This document shows positions 38,051 to 53,100 of a stretch of 64,000 nucleotides of DNA, in pieces; the first letter of the stretch is position 1; every line of letters begins with the position of its first letter. Origin of the DNA: Elmis aenea. Its lineage: Eukaryota > Arthropoda > Insecta > Coleoptera > Elmidae. The translations under genes were made by a program, and so were the position numbers. Location of the stretch: the NCBI GenBank assembly GCA_947652605.1, contig CANTFG010000098.1, forward strand, positions 62,001 to 126,000. Reading direction: 5' to 3'. Under the pieces are notes generated by a model that saw nothing but the letters and a program-made list of their open reading frames with translations, had not been told where the DNA came from and ran no database searches.

Positions 38051-41000
38051 TTTTGCATATGTCTTTCAATGAGCTGGTTTTAATTTTTAATAATTTCCTA
38101 AAAATACCGTGCTTTAGTTAATACATATGTTCCTTAAGCGACTATTTCGAAACAATTTTAATTATAGATTTGTATATCACAGGAACAGTTTATCCATCGC
38201 CTCTTTACATGAATACAATTGTTTTGCATATGTCTTTCAATGAGCTGGTTTTAATTTTTAATAATTTTCTAAAAATACCGTGCTTTAGTTAATACATATG
38301 TTCCTTGAGCGACTATTTCGAAACAATTTTAATTATTGATTTGTATATTACAGGAACAGTTTATCTATCGCCTCTTTACATGTATACAATTGTTTTGCAT
38401 ATGTCTTTCAAAGAGCTGGTTTTAATTTTTAATAATTTCCTAAAAATACCGTGCTTTAGTTAATACATATGTTCCTTGAGCGACTATTTCGAAACAATTT
38501 TAATTATTGATTTGTATATCACAGGAACAGTTTATCCATCGCCTCTTTACATGAATACAATTGTTTTGCATATGTCTTTCAATGAGCTGGTTTTAATTTT
38601 TAATAATTTCCTAAAAATACCGTGCTTTAGTTAATACATATGTTCCTTAAGCGACTATTTCGAAACAATTTCAATTATTGATTTGTATATCACAGAAACA
38701 GTTTATCCATCGCCTCTTTACATGAATACAATTGTTTTGCATATGTCTTTCAATGAGCTGGTTTTAATTTTTAATAATTTCCTAAAAATACCGTGCTTTA
38801 GTTAATACATATGTTCCTTGAGCGACTATTTCTAAACAATTTTAATTATTGATTTGTATATCACAGGAACAGTTTATCCATCGCTTCTTTACATGAATAC
38901 AATTGTTTTGCATATGTCTTTCAATGAGCTGGTTTTAATTTTTAATAATTTCCTAAAAATACCGTGCTTTAGTTAATACATATATTCCTTGAGCGACTAT
39001 TTCTGAACAATTTTAATTATTGATTTGTATATCACAGGAACAGTTTATCCATCGCCTCTTTACATGAATACAATTGTTTTGCATATGTCTTTCAATGAGC
39101 TGGTTTTAATTTTTAATAATTTCCTAAAAATACCGTGCTTTAGTTAATACATATGTTCCTTAAGCGACTATTTCGAAACAATTTCAATTATTGATTTGTA
39201 AATCACTGGAACAGTTTATCCATCGCCTCTTTACATGAATACAATTGTTTTGCATATGTCTTTCAATGAGCTGGTTTTAATTTTTAATGATTTCCAAAAA
39301 ATACCGTGCTTTAGTTCATACATATGTTCCTTGAGCGACTATTTCGAAACAATTTTAATTATTGATTTGTATATCACAGAAACAGTTTATCCATCGCCTC
39401 TTTACATGAATACAATTGTTTTGCATATGTCTTTCAATGAGCTGGTTTTAATTTTTAATAATTTCCTAAAAATACAGTGCTTTAGTTAATACATATGTTC
39501 CTTGAGCGACTATTTCTAAACAATTTTAATTATTGATTTGTATATGACAGGAACAGTTTATCCATCGCCTTTTTACATGAATACAATTGTTTTGCATATG
39601 TCTTTCAATGAGCTGGTTTTAATTTTTAATAATGTCTTAAAAATACCGTGCTTTAGTTAATACATATGTTCCTTGAGCGACTATTTCTAAACAATTTTAA
39701 TTATTGATTTGTATATCACTGGAACAGTTTATCCATCGCCTCTTTACATGAATACAATTGTTTTGCATATGTCTTTCAAAGAGCTGGTTTTAATTTTTAA
39801 TAATTTCCTAAAAATACCGTGCTTTAGTTAATACATATGTTCCTTAAGCGACTATTTCGAAACAATTTCAATTATTGATTTGTAAATCACTGGAACAGTT
39901 TATCCATCGCCTCTGTACATGAATACAATTGTTTTGCATATGTCTTTCAATGAGCTGGTTTTAATTTTTAATGATTTCCAAAAAATACCGTGCTTTAGTT
40001 CATACATATGTTCCTTGAGCGACTATTTCGAAACAATTTTAATTATTGATTTGTATATCACAGAAACAGTTTATCCATCGCCTCTTTACATGAATACAAT
40101 GGTTTTGCATATGTCTTTCAATGAGCTGGTTTTAATTTTTAATAATTTCCTAAAAATACCGTGCTTTAGTTAATACATATGTTCCTTGAGCGACTATTTC
40201 TAAACAATTTTAATTATTGATTTGTATATCACAGGAAACAGTTTATCCATCGCCTCTTTACATGAATACAATTGTTTTGCATATGTCTTTCAATGAGCTG
40301 GTTTTAATTTTTAATAATTTCCTAAAAATACAGTGCTTTAGTTAATACATATGTTCCTTGAGCGACTATTTCTAAACAATTTTAATTATTGATTTGTATA
40401 TGACAGGAACAGTTTATCCATCGCCTTTTTACATGAATACAATTGTTTTGCATATGTCTTTCAATGAGCTGGTTTTAATTTTTAATAATGTCTTAAAAAT
40501 ACCGTGCTTTAGTTAATACATATGTTCCTTGAGCGACTATTTCGAAACAATTTTAATTATTGATTTGTATATCACAGGAACAGTTTATCCATCGCCTCTT
40601 TACATGAATACAATTGTTTTGCATATATCTTTCAATGAGCTGGTTTTAATTTTTAATAATTTCCTAAAAATACCGTGCTTTAGTTAATACATATGTTCCT
40701 TGAGCGACTATTTCGAAACAATTTTAATTATTGATTTGTATATCACAGAAACAGTTTATCCATCGTCTCTTTACATGAATACAATTGTATTGCATATGTC
40801 TTTCAATGAGCTGGTTTTAATTTTTAATAATTTCCTAAAAATACCGTGCTTTAGTTAATACATATGTTCCTTGAGCGACTATTTCTAAACAATTTTAATT
40901 ATTGATTTGTATATCACAGGACAAGTTTATCCTTCGCATCTTTACATGAATACAATTGTTTTGCATATGTCTTTCAATGAGCTGGTTTTAATTTTTAATA

Positions 41001-43010
41001 ATTTCCTAAAAATACCGTGCTTTAGTTAATACATATGTTCCCTGAGCGACTATTTTGAAACAATTTTAATTATTGATTTGTATATCACAGGAACAGTTTA
41101 TCCATCGCCTCTTTATATGAATACAATTGTTTTGCATATGTCTTTCAATGAGCTGGTTTTAATTTTTAATAATTTCCTAAAAATACAGTGCTTTAGTTAA
41201 TACATATGTTCCTTGAGCGACTATATCTAAACAATTTTAATTATTGATTTGTATATGACAGGAACAGTTTATCCATCGCCTTTTTACATGAATACAATTG
41301 TTTTGCATATGTCTTTCAATGAGCTGGTTTTAATTTTTAATAATGTCTTAAAAATACCGTGCTTTAGTTAATACATATGTTCCTTGAGCGACTATTTCGA
41401 AACAATTTTAATTATTGATTTGTATATCACAGGAACAGTTTATCCATCGCCTTTTTACATGAATACAATTGTTTTGCATATGTCTTTCAATGAGCTGGTT
41501 TTAATTTTTAATAATGTCTTAAAAATACCGTGCTTTAGTTAATACATATGTTCCTTGAGCGACTATTTCGAAACAATTTTAATTATTGATTTGTATATCA
41601 CAGGAACAGTTTATCCATCGCCTCTTTATATGAATACAATTGTTTTGCATATGTCTTTCAATGAGCTGGTTTTAATTTTTAATAATTTCCTAAAAATACC
41701 GTGCTTTAGTTAATACATATGTTCCTTGAGCGACTATTTCTAAACAATTTTAATTATTGATTTGTATATCACAGGAACAGTTTATTCATCGCTTCTTTAC
41801 ATGAATACAATTGTTTTGCATATGTCTTTCAATGAGCTGGTTTTAATTTTTAATAATTTCCTAAAAATACCGTGCTTTAGTTAATACATATATTCCTTGA
41901 GCGACTATTTCTGAACAATTTTAATTATTGATTTGTATATCACAGGAACAGTTTATCCATCGCCTCTTTACATGAATACAATTGTTTTGCATATGTCTTT
42001 CAAAGAGCTGGTTTTAATTTTTAATAATTTCCTAAAAATACCGTGCTTTAGTTAATACATATGTTCCTTAAGCAACTATTTCGAAACAATTTCAATTATT
42101 GATTTGTATATCACTGGAACAGTTTATCCATCGCCTCTTTACATGAATACAATTGTTTTGCATATGTCTTTCAATGAGCTGGTTTTAATTTTTAATGATT
42201 TCCAAAAAATACCGTGCTTTAGTTCATACATATGTTCCTTGAGCGACTATTTCGAAACAATTTTAATTATTGATTTGTATATCACAGAAACAGTTTATCC
42301 ATCGCCTCTTTACATGAATACAATTGTTTTGCATATGTCTTTCAATGAGCTGGTTTTAATTTTTAATAATTTCCTAAAAATACCGTGCTTTAGTTAATAC
42401 ATATGTTCCTTGAGCGACTATTTCTAAACAATTTTAATTATTGATTTGTATATCACAGGAACAGTTTATCCATCGCCTCTTTACATGAATACAATTGTTT
42501 TGCATATGTCTTTCAATGAGCTGGTTTTAATTTTTAATAATTTCCTAAAAATACAGTGCTTTAGTTAATACATATGTTCCTTGAGCGACTATTTCTAAAC
42601 AATTTTAATTATTGATTTGTATATGACAGGAACAGTTTATCCATCGCCTTTTTACATGAATACAATTGTTTTGCATATGTCTTTCAATGAGCTGGTTTTA
42701 ATTTTTAATAATGTCTTAAAAATACCGTGCTTTAGTTAATACATATGTTCCTTGAGCGACTATTTCTAAACAATTTTAATTATTGATTTGTATATCACAG
42801 GAACAGTTTATCCATCGCCTCTTTACATGAATACAATTGTTTTGCATATGTCTTTCAAAGAGCTGGTTTTAATTTTTAATAATTTCCTAAAAATACCGTG
42901 CTTTAGTTAATACATATGTTCCTTAAGCGACTATTTCGAAACAATTTCAATTATTGATTTGTATATCACTGGAACAGTTTATCCATCGCCTCTTTACATG
43001 AATACAAATG
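38050..43010. repeat. 29-monomer higher-order repeat unit, copy 2 (4,960 bp)
   Basis: Collinear with the preceding block, including the shared rare substitutions. It differs by one inserted A (caggaaacag near 40231) and by small changes such as gtaaatcactgg at about 39200 and 39883, which shortens two open frames. The copy 1/copy 2 boundary lies in a hybrid monomer near 38009-38090. There the tcactggaacag start is not followed by the usual gatttccaaaaaa but by the ccttaag/atagattt cassette that begins each copy. Confidence 0.83.
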
Positions 43011-46000
43011 TTTTGCATATGTCTTTCAATGAGCTGGTTTTAATTTTTAATGATTTCCAAAAAATACCGTGCTTTAGTTCATACATATGTTCCTTGAGCG
43101 ACTATTTCGAAACAATTTTAATTATTGATTTGTATATCACAGGAACAGTTTATCCATCGCCTCTTTACATGAATACAATTGTTTTGCATATGTCTTTCAA
43201 TGAGCTGGTTTTAATTTTTAATAATTTCCTAAAAATACCGTGCTTTAGTTAATACATATGTTCCTTGAGCGACTATTTCTAAACAATTTTAATTATTGAT
43301 TTGTATATCACAGGAACAGTTTATCCATCGCCTCTTTACATGAATACAATTGTTTTGCATATGTCTTTCAATGAGCTGGTTTTAATTTTTAATAATTTCC
43401 TAAAAATACCGTGCTTTAGTTAATACATATGTTCCTTGAGCGACTATTTCTAAACAATTTTAATTATTGATTTGTATATCACAGGAACAGTTTATCCATC
43501 GCCTCTTTACATGAATACAATTGTTTTGCATATGTCTTTCAATGAGCTGGTTTTAATTTTTAATAATGTCTTAAAAATACCGTGCTTTAGTTAATACATA
43601 TGTTCCTTGAGCGACTATTTCTAAACAATTTTAATTATTGATTTGTATATCACAGGAACAGTTTATCCATCGCCTCTTTACATGAATACAATTGTTTTGC
43701 ATATGTCTTTCAATGAGCTGGTTTTAATTTTTAATAATTTCCTAAAAATACAGTGCTTTAGTTAATACATAAGTTCCTTGAGCGACTATTTCTAAACAAT
43801 TTTAATTATTGATTTGTATATGACAGGAACAGTTTATCCATCGCCTTTTTACATGAATACAATTGTTTTGCATATGTCTTTCAATGAGCTGGTTTTAATT
43901 TTTAATAATGTCTTAAAAATACCGTGCTTTAGTTAATACATATGTTCCTTGAGCGACTATTTCTAAACAATTTTAATTATTGATTTGTATATCACAGGAA
44001 CAGTTTATCCATCGCCTCTTTACATGAATACAATTGTTTTGCATATGTCTTTCAAAGAGCTGGTTTTAATTTTTAATAATTTCCTAAAAATACCGTGCTT
44101 TAGTTAATACATATGTTCCTTAAGCGACTATTTCTAAACAATTTTAATTATTGATTTGTATATGACAGGAACAGTTTATCCATCGCCTCTTTACATGAAT
44201 ACAATTGTTTTGCATATGTCTTTCAATGAGCTGGTTTTAATTTTTAATGATTTCCAAAAAATACCGTGCTTTAGTTCATACATATGTTCCTTGAGCGACT
44301 ATTTCGAAACAATTTTAATTATTGATTTGTATATCACAGGAACAGTTTATCCATCGCCTCTTTACATGAATACAATTGTTTTGCATATGTCTTTCAATGA
44401 GCTGGTTTTAATTTTTAATAATTTCCTAAAAATACCGTGCTTTAGTTAATACATATGTTCCTTGAGCGACTATTTCTAAACAATTTTAATTATTGATTTG
44501 TATATCACAGGAACAGTTTATCCATCGGTTCTTTACATGAATACAATTGTTTTGCATATGTCTTTCAATGAGCTGGTTTTAATTTTTAATAATTTCCTAA
44601 AAATACCGTGCTTTAGTTAATACATATGTTCCTTGAGCGACTATTTCTAAACAATTTTAATTATTGATTTGTATATCACAGGAACAGTTTATCCATCGCT
44701 TCTTTACATGAATACAATTGTTTTGCATATGTCTTTCAATGAGCTGGTTTTAATTTTTAATAATGTCTTAAAAATACCGTGCTTTAGTTAATACATATGT
44801 TCCTTAAGCGACTATTTCGAAACAATTTTAATTATTGATTTGTATATCACAGGAACAGTTTATCCATCGCCTCTTTACATGAATACAATTGTTTTGCATA
44901 TGTCTTTCAATGAGCTGGTTTTAATTTTTAATAATTTCCTAAAAATACCGTGCTTTAGTTAATACATATGTTCCTTGAGCGACTATTTCTAAACAATTTT
45001 AATTATTGATTTGTATATCACAGGAACAGTTTATCCATCGCTTCTTTACATGAATACAATTGTTTTGCATATGTCTTTCAATGAGCTGGTTTTAATTTTT
45101 AATAATTTCCTAAAAATACCGTGCTTTAGTTAATACATATATTCCTTGAGCGACTATTTCTGAACAATTTTAATTATTGATTTGTATATCACAGGAACAG
45201 TTTATCCATCGCCTCTTTACATGAATACAATTGTTTTGCATATGTCTTTCAAAGAGCTGGTTTTAATTTTTAATAATTTCCTAAAAATACCGTGCTTTAG
45301 TTAATACATATGTTCCTTAAGCGACTATTTCGAAACAATTTCAATTATTGATTTGTATATCACTGGAACAGTTTATCCATCGCCTCTTTACATGAATACA
45401 ATTGTTTTGCATATGTCTTTCAATGAGCTGGTTTTAATTTTTAATGATTTCCAAAAAATACCGTGCTTTAGTTCATACATATGTTCCTTGAGCGACTATT
45501 TCGAAACAATTTTAATTATTGATTTGTATATCACAGAAACAGTTTATCCATCGCCTCTTTACATGAATACAATTGTTTTGCATATGTCTTTCAATGAGCT
45601 GGTTTAAATTTTTAATAATTTCCTAAAAATACCGTGCTTTAGTTAATACATATGTTCCTTGAGCGACTATTTCTAAACAATTTTAATTATTGATTTGTAT
45701 ATCACAGGAACAGTTTATCCATCGCCTCTTTACATGAATACAATTGTTTTGCATATGTCTTTCAATGAGCTGGTTTTAATTTTTAATAATTTCCTAAAAA
45801 TACAGTGCTTTAGTTAATACATATGTTCCTTGAGCGACTATTTCTAAACAGTTTTAATTATTGATTTGTATATGACAGGAACAGTTTATCCATCGCCTTT
45901 TTACATGAATACAATTGTTTTGCATATGTCTTTCAATGAGCTGGTTTTAATTTTTAATAATGTCTTAAAAATACCGTGCTTTAGTTAATACATATGTTCC

Positions 46001-46501
46001 TTGAGCGACTATTTCTAAACAATTTTAATTATTGATTTGTATATCACAGGAACAGTTTATCCATCGCCTCTTTACATGAATACAATTGTTTTGCATATGT
46101 CTTTCAAAGAGCTGGTTTTAATTTTTAATAATTTCCTAAAAATACCGTGCTTTAGTTAATACATATGTTCCTTAAGCGACTATTTCGAAACAATTTCAAT
46201 TATTGATTTGTATATCACTGGAACAGTTTATCCATCGCCTCTTTACATGAATACAATTGTTTTGCATATGTCTTTCAATGAGCTGGTTTTAATTTTTAAT
46301 GATTTCCAAAAAATACCGTGCTTTAGTTCATACATATGTTCCTTGAGCGACTATTTCGAAACAATTTTAATTATTGATTTGTATATCACTGGAACAGTTT
46401 ATCCATCGCCTTTTTACATGAATACAATTGTTTTGCATATGTCTTTCAATGAGCTGGTTTTAATTTTTAATAATGTCTTAAAAATACCGTGCTTTAGTTA
46501 A
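42104..46501. repeat. Short higher-order units of 5 and 7 monomers
   Basis: The linked open dimer recurs at 42104, 42959, 44156, 45353 and 46208, with spacings of 855, 1,197, 1,197 and 855 bp (5, 7, 7 and 5 monomers). The 5-monomer unit runs: open dimer (2 monomers), an atacagtgc monomer, an aatgtctta monomer, and a caaagag monomer ending in ccttaag. The same 5-monomer spacing occurs at 54240-55095. Extra monomers in the 7-mers are mostly ordinary copies. Confidence 0.75.
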
Positions 46502-49500
46502 TACATATGTTCCTTGAGTGACTATTTCGAAACAATTTTAATTATTGATTTGTATATCACAGAAACAGTTTATCCATCGCCTCTTTACATGAATACAATT
46601 GTTTTGCATATGTCTTTCAATGAGCTGGTTTTAATTTTTAATAATTTCCTAAAAATACCGTGCTTTAGTTAATACATATGTTCCTTGAGCGACTATTTCT
46701 AAACAATTTTAATTATTGATTTGTATATGACAGGAACAGTTTATCCATCGCCTCTTTACATGAATACAATTGTTTTGCATATGTCTTTCAATGAGCTGGT
46801 TTTATTTTTTAATAATTTCTTAAAAATACCGTGCTGCAGTTAATACATATGTTCCTTGAGCGACTATTTCTAAACAATTTTAATTATTGATTTGTATATG
46901 ACAGGAACAGTTTATCCATCGCCTTTTTACATGAATACAATTGTTTTGCATATGTCTTTCAATGAGCTGGTTTTAATTTTTAATAATGTCTTAAAAATAC
47001 CGTGCTTTAGTTAATACATATGTTCCTTAAGCGACTATTTCGAAACAATTTTAATTATTGATTTGTATATCACAGGACAAGTTTATCCTTCGCATCTTTA
47101 CATGAATACAATTGTTTTGCATATGTCTTTCAATGAGCTGGTTTTAATTTTTAATAATTTCCTAAAAATACCGTGCTTTAGTTAATACATATGTTCCTTG
47201 AGCGACTATTTCTAAACAATTTTAATTATTGATTTGTATATCACAGGAACAGTTTATCCATCGCCTCTTTACATGAATACAATTGTTTTGCATATGTCTT
47301 TTAATGAGCTGGTTTTAATTTTTAATAATTTCTTAAAAATACCGTGCTTTAGTTAATACATATGTTTCTTGAGCGACTATTTCTAAACAATTTTAATTAT
47401 TGATTTGTATATCACAGGAACAGTTTATCCATCGCCTCTTTACATGAATACAATTGTTTTGCATATGTCTTTCAATGAGCTGGTTTTAATTTTTAATAAT
47501 TTCCTAAAAATACCGTGCTTTAGTTAATACATATGTTCCTTAAGCGACTATTTCGAAACAATTTTAATTATAGATTTGTATATCACAGGAACAGTTTATC
47601 CATCGCCTCTTTACATGAATACAATTGTTTTGCATATGTCTTTCAATGAGCTGGTTTTAATTTTTAATAATTTCCTAAAAATACCGTGCTTTAGTTAATA
47701 CATATGTTCCTTGAGCGACTATTTCGAAACAATTTTAATTATTGATTTGTATATTACAGGAACAGTTTATCTATCGCCTCTTTACATGTATACAATTGTT
47801 TTGCATATGTCTTTCAAAGAGCTGGTTTTAATTTTTAATAATTTCCTAAAAATACCGTGCTTTAGTTAATACATATGTTCCTTGAGCGACTATTTTGAAA
47901 CAATTTTAATTATTGATTTGTATATCACAGGAACAGTTTATCCATCGCCTCTTTACATGAATACAATTATTTTGCATATGTCTTTTAATGAGCTGGTTTT
48001 AATTTTTAATAATTTCCTAAAAATACCGTGCTTTAGTTAATACATATGTTCCTTAAGCGACTATTTCGAAACAATTTCAATTATTGATTTGTATATCACA
48101 GAAACAGTTTATCCATCGCCTCTTTACATGAATACAATTGTTTTGCATATGTCTTTCAATGAGCTGGTTTTAATTTTTAATAATTTCCTAAAAATACCGT
48201 GCTTTAGTTAATACATATGTTCCTTGAGCGACTATTTCTAAACAATTTTAATTATTGATTTGTATATCACAGGAACAGTTTATCCATCGCTTCTTTACAT
48301 GAATACAATTGTTTTGCATATGTCTTTCAATGAGCTGGTTTTAATTTTTAATAATTTCCTAAAAATACCGTGCTTTAGTTAATACATATATTCCTTGAGC
48401 GACTATTTCTGAACAATTTTAATTATTGATTTGTATATCACAGGAACAGTTTATCCATCGCCTCTTTACATGAATACAATTGTTTTGCATATGTCTTTCA
48501 AAGAGCTGGTTTTAATTTTTAATAATTTCCTAAAAATACCGTGCTTTAGTTAATACATATGTTCCTTAAGCGACTATTTCGAAACAATTTCAATTATTGA
48601 TTTGTATATCACTGGAACAGTTTATCCATCGCCTCTTTACATGAATACAATTGTTTTGCATATGTCTTTCAATGAGCTGGTTTTAATTTTTAATGATTTC
48701 CAAAAAATACCGTGCTTTAGTTCATACATATGTTCCTTGAGCGACTATTTCGAAACAATTTTAATTATTGATTTGTATATCACAGAAACAGTTTATCCAT
48801 CGCCTCTTTACATGAATACAATTGTTTTGCATATGTCTTTCAATGAGCTGGTTTTAATTTTTAATAATTTCCTAAAAATACCGTGCTTTAGTTAATACAT
48901 ATGTTCCTTGAGCGACTATTTCTAAACAATTTTAATTATTGATTTGTATACACAGGAACAGTTTATCCATCGCCTCTTTACATGAATACAATTGTTTTGC
49001 ATATGTCTTTCAATGAGCTGGTTTTAATTTTTAATAATTTCCTAAAAATACCGTGCTTTAGTTAATACATATGTTCCTTGAGCGACTATTTCTAAACAAT
49101 TTTAATTATTGATTTGTATATGACAGGAACAGTTTATCCATCGCCTTTTTACATGAATACAATTGTTTTGCATATGTCTTTCAATGAGCTGGTTTTAATT
49201 TTTAATAATGTCTTAAAAATACCGTGCTTTAGTTAATACATATGTTCCTTGAGCGACTATTTCTAAACAATTTTAATTATTGATTTGTATATCACAGGAA
49301 CAGTTTATCCATCGCCTCTTTACATGAATACAATTGTTTTGCATATGTCTTTCAATGAGCTGGTTTTAATTTTTAATAATTTCCTAAAAATACCGTGCTT
49401 TAGTTAATACATATGTTCCTTGAGCGACTATTTCTAAACAATTTTAATTATTGATTTGTATATCACAGGAACAGTTTATCCATCGCCTCTTTACATGAAT

Positions 49501-50119
49501 ACAATTGTTTTGCATATGTCTTTCAATGAGCTGGTTTTAATTTTTAATAATTTCCTAAAAATACCGTGCTTTAGTTAATACATATATTCCTTGAGCGACT
49601 ATTTCTGAACAATTTTAATTATTGATTTGTATATCACAGGAACAGTTTATCCATCGCCTCTTTACATGAATACAATTGTTTTGCATATGTCTTTCAATGA
49701 GCTGGTTTTAATTTTTAATAATTTCCTAAAAATACCGTGCTTTAGTTAATACATATGTTCCTTGAGCGACTATTTCGAAACAATTTTAATTATTGATTTG
49801 TATATCACAGAAACAGTTTATCCATCGCCTCTTTACATGAATACAATTGTTTTGCATATGTCTTTCAATGAGCTGGTTTTAATTTTTAATAATTTCCTAA
49901 AAATACCGTGCTTTAGTTAATACATATGTTCCTTGAGCGACTATTTCTAAACAATTTTAATTATTGATTTGTATATCACAGGAACAGTTTATCCATCGCC
50001 TCTTTACATGAATACAATTGTTTTGCATATGTCTTTCAATGAGCTGGTTTTAATTTTTAATAATTTCCTAAAAATACAGTGCTTTAGTTAATACATATGT
50101 TCCTTGAGCGACTATTTCT

Positions 50120-53100
50120 AAACAATTTTTATAATTGATTTGTATATGACAGGAACAGTTTATCCATCGCCTTTTTACATGAATACAATTGTTTTGCATA
50201 TGTCTTTCAATGAGCTGGTTTTAATTTTTAATAATGTCTTAAAAATACCGTGCTTTAGTTAATACATATGTTCCTTGAGCGACTATTTCTAAACAATTTT
50301 AATTATTGATTTGTATATCACAGGAACAGTTTATCCATCGCCTCTTTACATGAATACAATTGTTTTGCATATGTCTTTCAAAGAGCTGGTTTTAATTTTT
50401 AATAATTTCCTAAAAATACCGTGCTTTAGTTAATACATATGTTCCTTAAGCGACTATTTCTAAACAATTTTAATTATTGATTTGTATATGACAGGAACAG
50501 TTTATCCATCGCCTCTTTACATGAATACAATTGTTTTGCATATGTCTTTCAATGAGCTGGTTTTAATTTTTAATGATTTCCAAAAAATACCGTGCTTTAG
50601 TTCATACATATGTTCCTTGAGCGACTATTTCGAAACAATTTTAATTATTGATTTGTATATCACAGAAACAGTTTATCCATCGCCTCTTTACATAGATACA
50701 ATTGTTTTGCATGTCTTTCAATGAGCTGGTTTTAATTTTTAATAATTTCCTAAAAATACCGTGCTTTAGTTAATACATATGTTCCTTGAGCGACTATTTC
50801 TAAACAATTTTAATTATTGATTTGTATATCACAGAAACAGTTTATCCATCGTCTCTTTACATGAATACAATTGTATTGCATATGTCTTTCAATGAGCTGG
50901 TTTTAATTTTTAATGATTTCCTAAAAATACCGTGCTTTAGTTAATACATATGTTCCTTGAGCGACTATTTTTAAACAATTTTAATTATTGATTTGTATAT
51001 CACAGGACAAGTTTATCCTTCGCATCTTTACATGAATACAATTGTTTTGCATATGTCTTTCAATGAGCTGGTTTTAATTTTTAATAATTTCCTAAAAATA
51101 CCGTGCTTTAGTTAATACATATGTTCCTTGAGCGACTATTTCTAAACAATTTTAATTATTGATTTGTATATCACAGGAACAGTTTATCCATCGCCTCTTT
51201 ACATGAATACAATTGTTTTGCATATGTCTTTCAATGAGCTGGTTTTAATTTTTAATAATTTCCTAAAAATACCGTGCTTTAGTTAATACATATGTTTCTT
51301 GAGCGACTATTTCTAAACAATTTTAATTATTGATTTGTATATCACAGGAACAGTTTATCCATCGCCTCTTTACATGAATACAATTGTTTTGCATATGTCT
51401 TTCAATGAGCTGGTTTTAATTTTTAATAATTTCCTAAAAATACCGTGCTTTAGTTAATACATATGTTCCTTGAGCGACTATTTCGAAACAATTTTAATTA
51501 TTGATTTGTATATCACAGAAACAGTTTATCCATCGCCTCTTTACATGAATACAATTGTTTTGCATATGTCTTTCAATGAGCTGGTTTTAATTTTTAATAA
51601 TTTCCTAAAAATACCGTGCTTTAGTTAATACATATGTTCCTTGAGCGACTATTTCTAAACAATTTTAATTATTGATTTGTATATCACAGGAACAGTTTAT
51701 CCATCGCCTCTTTACATGAATACAATTGTTTTGCATATGTCTTTCAATGAGCTGGTTTTAATTTTTAATAATTTCCTAAAAATACAGTGCTTTAGTTAAT
51801 ACATATGTTCCTTGAGCGACTATTTCTAAACAATTTTAATAATTGATTTGTATATGACAGGAACAGTTTATCCATCGCCTTTTTACATGAATACAATTGT
51901 TTTGCATATGTCTTTCAATGAGCTGGTTTTAATTTTTAATAATGTCTTAAAAATACCGTGCTTTAGTTAATACATATGTTCCTTGAGCGACTATTTCTAA
52001 ACAATTTTAATTATTGATTTGTATATCACAGGAACAGTTTATCCATCGCCTCTTTACATGAATACAATTGTTTTGCATATGTCTTTCAAAGAGCTGGTTT
52101 TAATTTTTAATAATTTCCTAAAAATACCGTGCTTTAGTTAATACATATGTTCCTTAAGCGACTATTTCTAAACAATTTTAATTATTGATTTGTATATGAC
52201 AGGAACAGTTTATCCATCGCCTCTTTACATGAATACAATTGTTTTGCATATGTCTTTCAATGAGCTGGTTTTAATTTTTAATGATTTCCAAAAAATACCG
52301 TGCTTTAGTTCATACATATGTTCCTTGAGCGACTATTTCGAAACAATTTTAATTATTGATTTGTATATCACAGAAACAGTTTATCCATCGCCTCTTTACA
52401 TGAATACAATTGTTTTGCATGTCTTTCAATGAGCTGGTTTTAATTTTTAATAATTTCCTAAAAATACCGTGCTTTAGTTAATACATATGTTCCTTGAGCG
52501 ACTATTTCTAAACAATTTTAATTATTGATTTGTATATCACAGAAACAGTTTATCCATCGTCTCTTTACATGAATACAATTGTATTGCATATGTCTTTCAA
52601 TGAGCTGGTTTTAATTTTTAATGATTTCCTAAAAATACCGTGCTTTAGTTAATACATATGTTCCTTGAGCGACTATTTTTAAACAATTTTAATTATTGAT
52701 TTGTATATCACAGGACAAGTTTATCCTTCGCATCTTTACATGAATACAATTGTTTTGCATATGTCTTTCAATGAGCTGGTTTTAATTTTTAATAATTTCC
52801 TAAAAATACCGTGCTTTAGTTAATACATATGTTCCTTGAGCGACTATTTCTAAACAATTTTAATTATTGATTTGTATATCACAGGAACAGTTTATCCATC
52901 GCCTCTTTACATGAATACAATTGTTTTGCATATGTCTTTCAATGAGCTGGTTTTAATTTTTAATAATTTCTTAAAAATACCGTGCTTTAGTTAATACATA
53001 TGTTTCTTGAGCGACTATTTCTAAACAATTTTAATTATTGATTTGTATATCACAGGAACAGTTTATCCATCGCCTCTTTACATGAATACAATTGTTTTGC

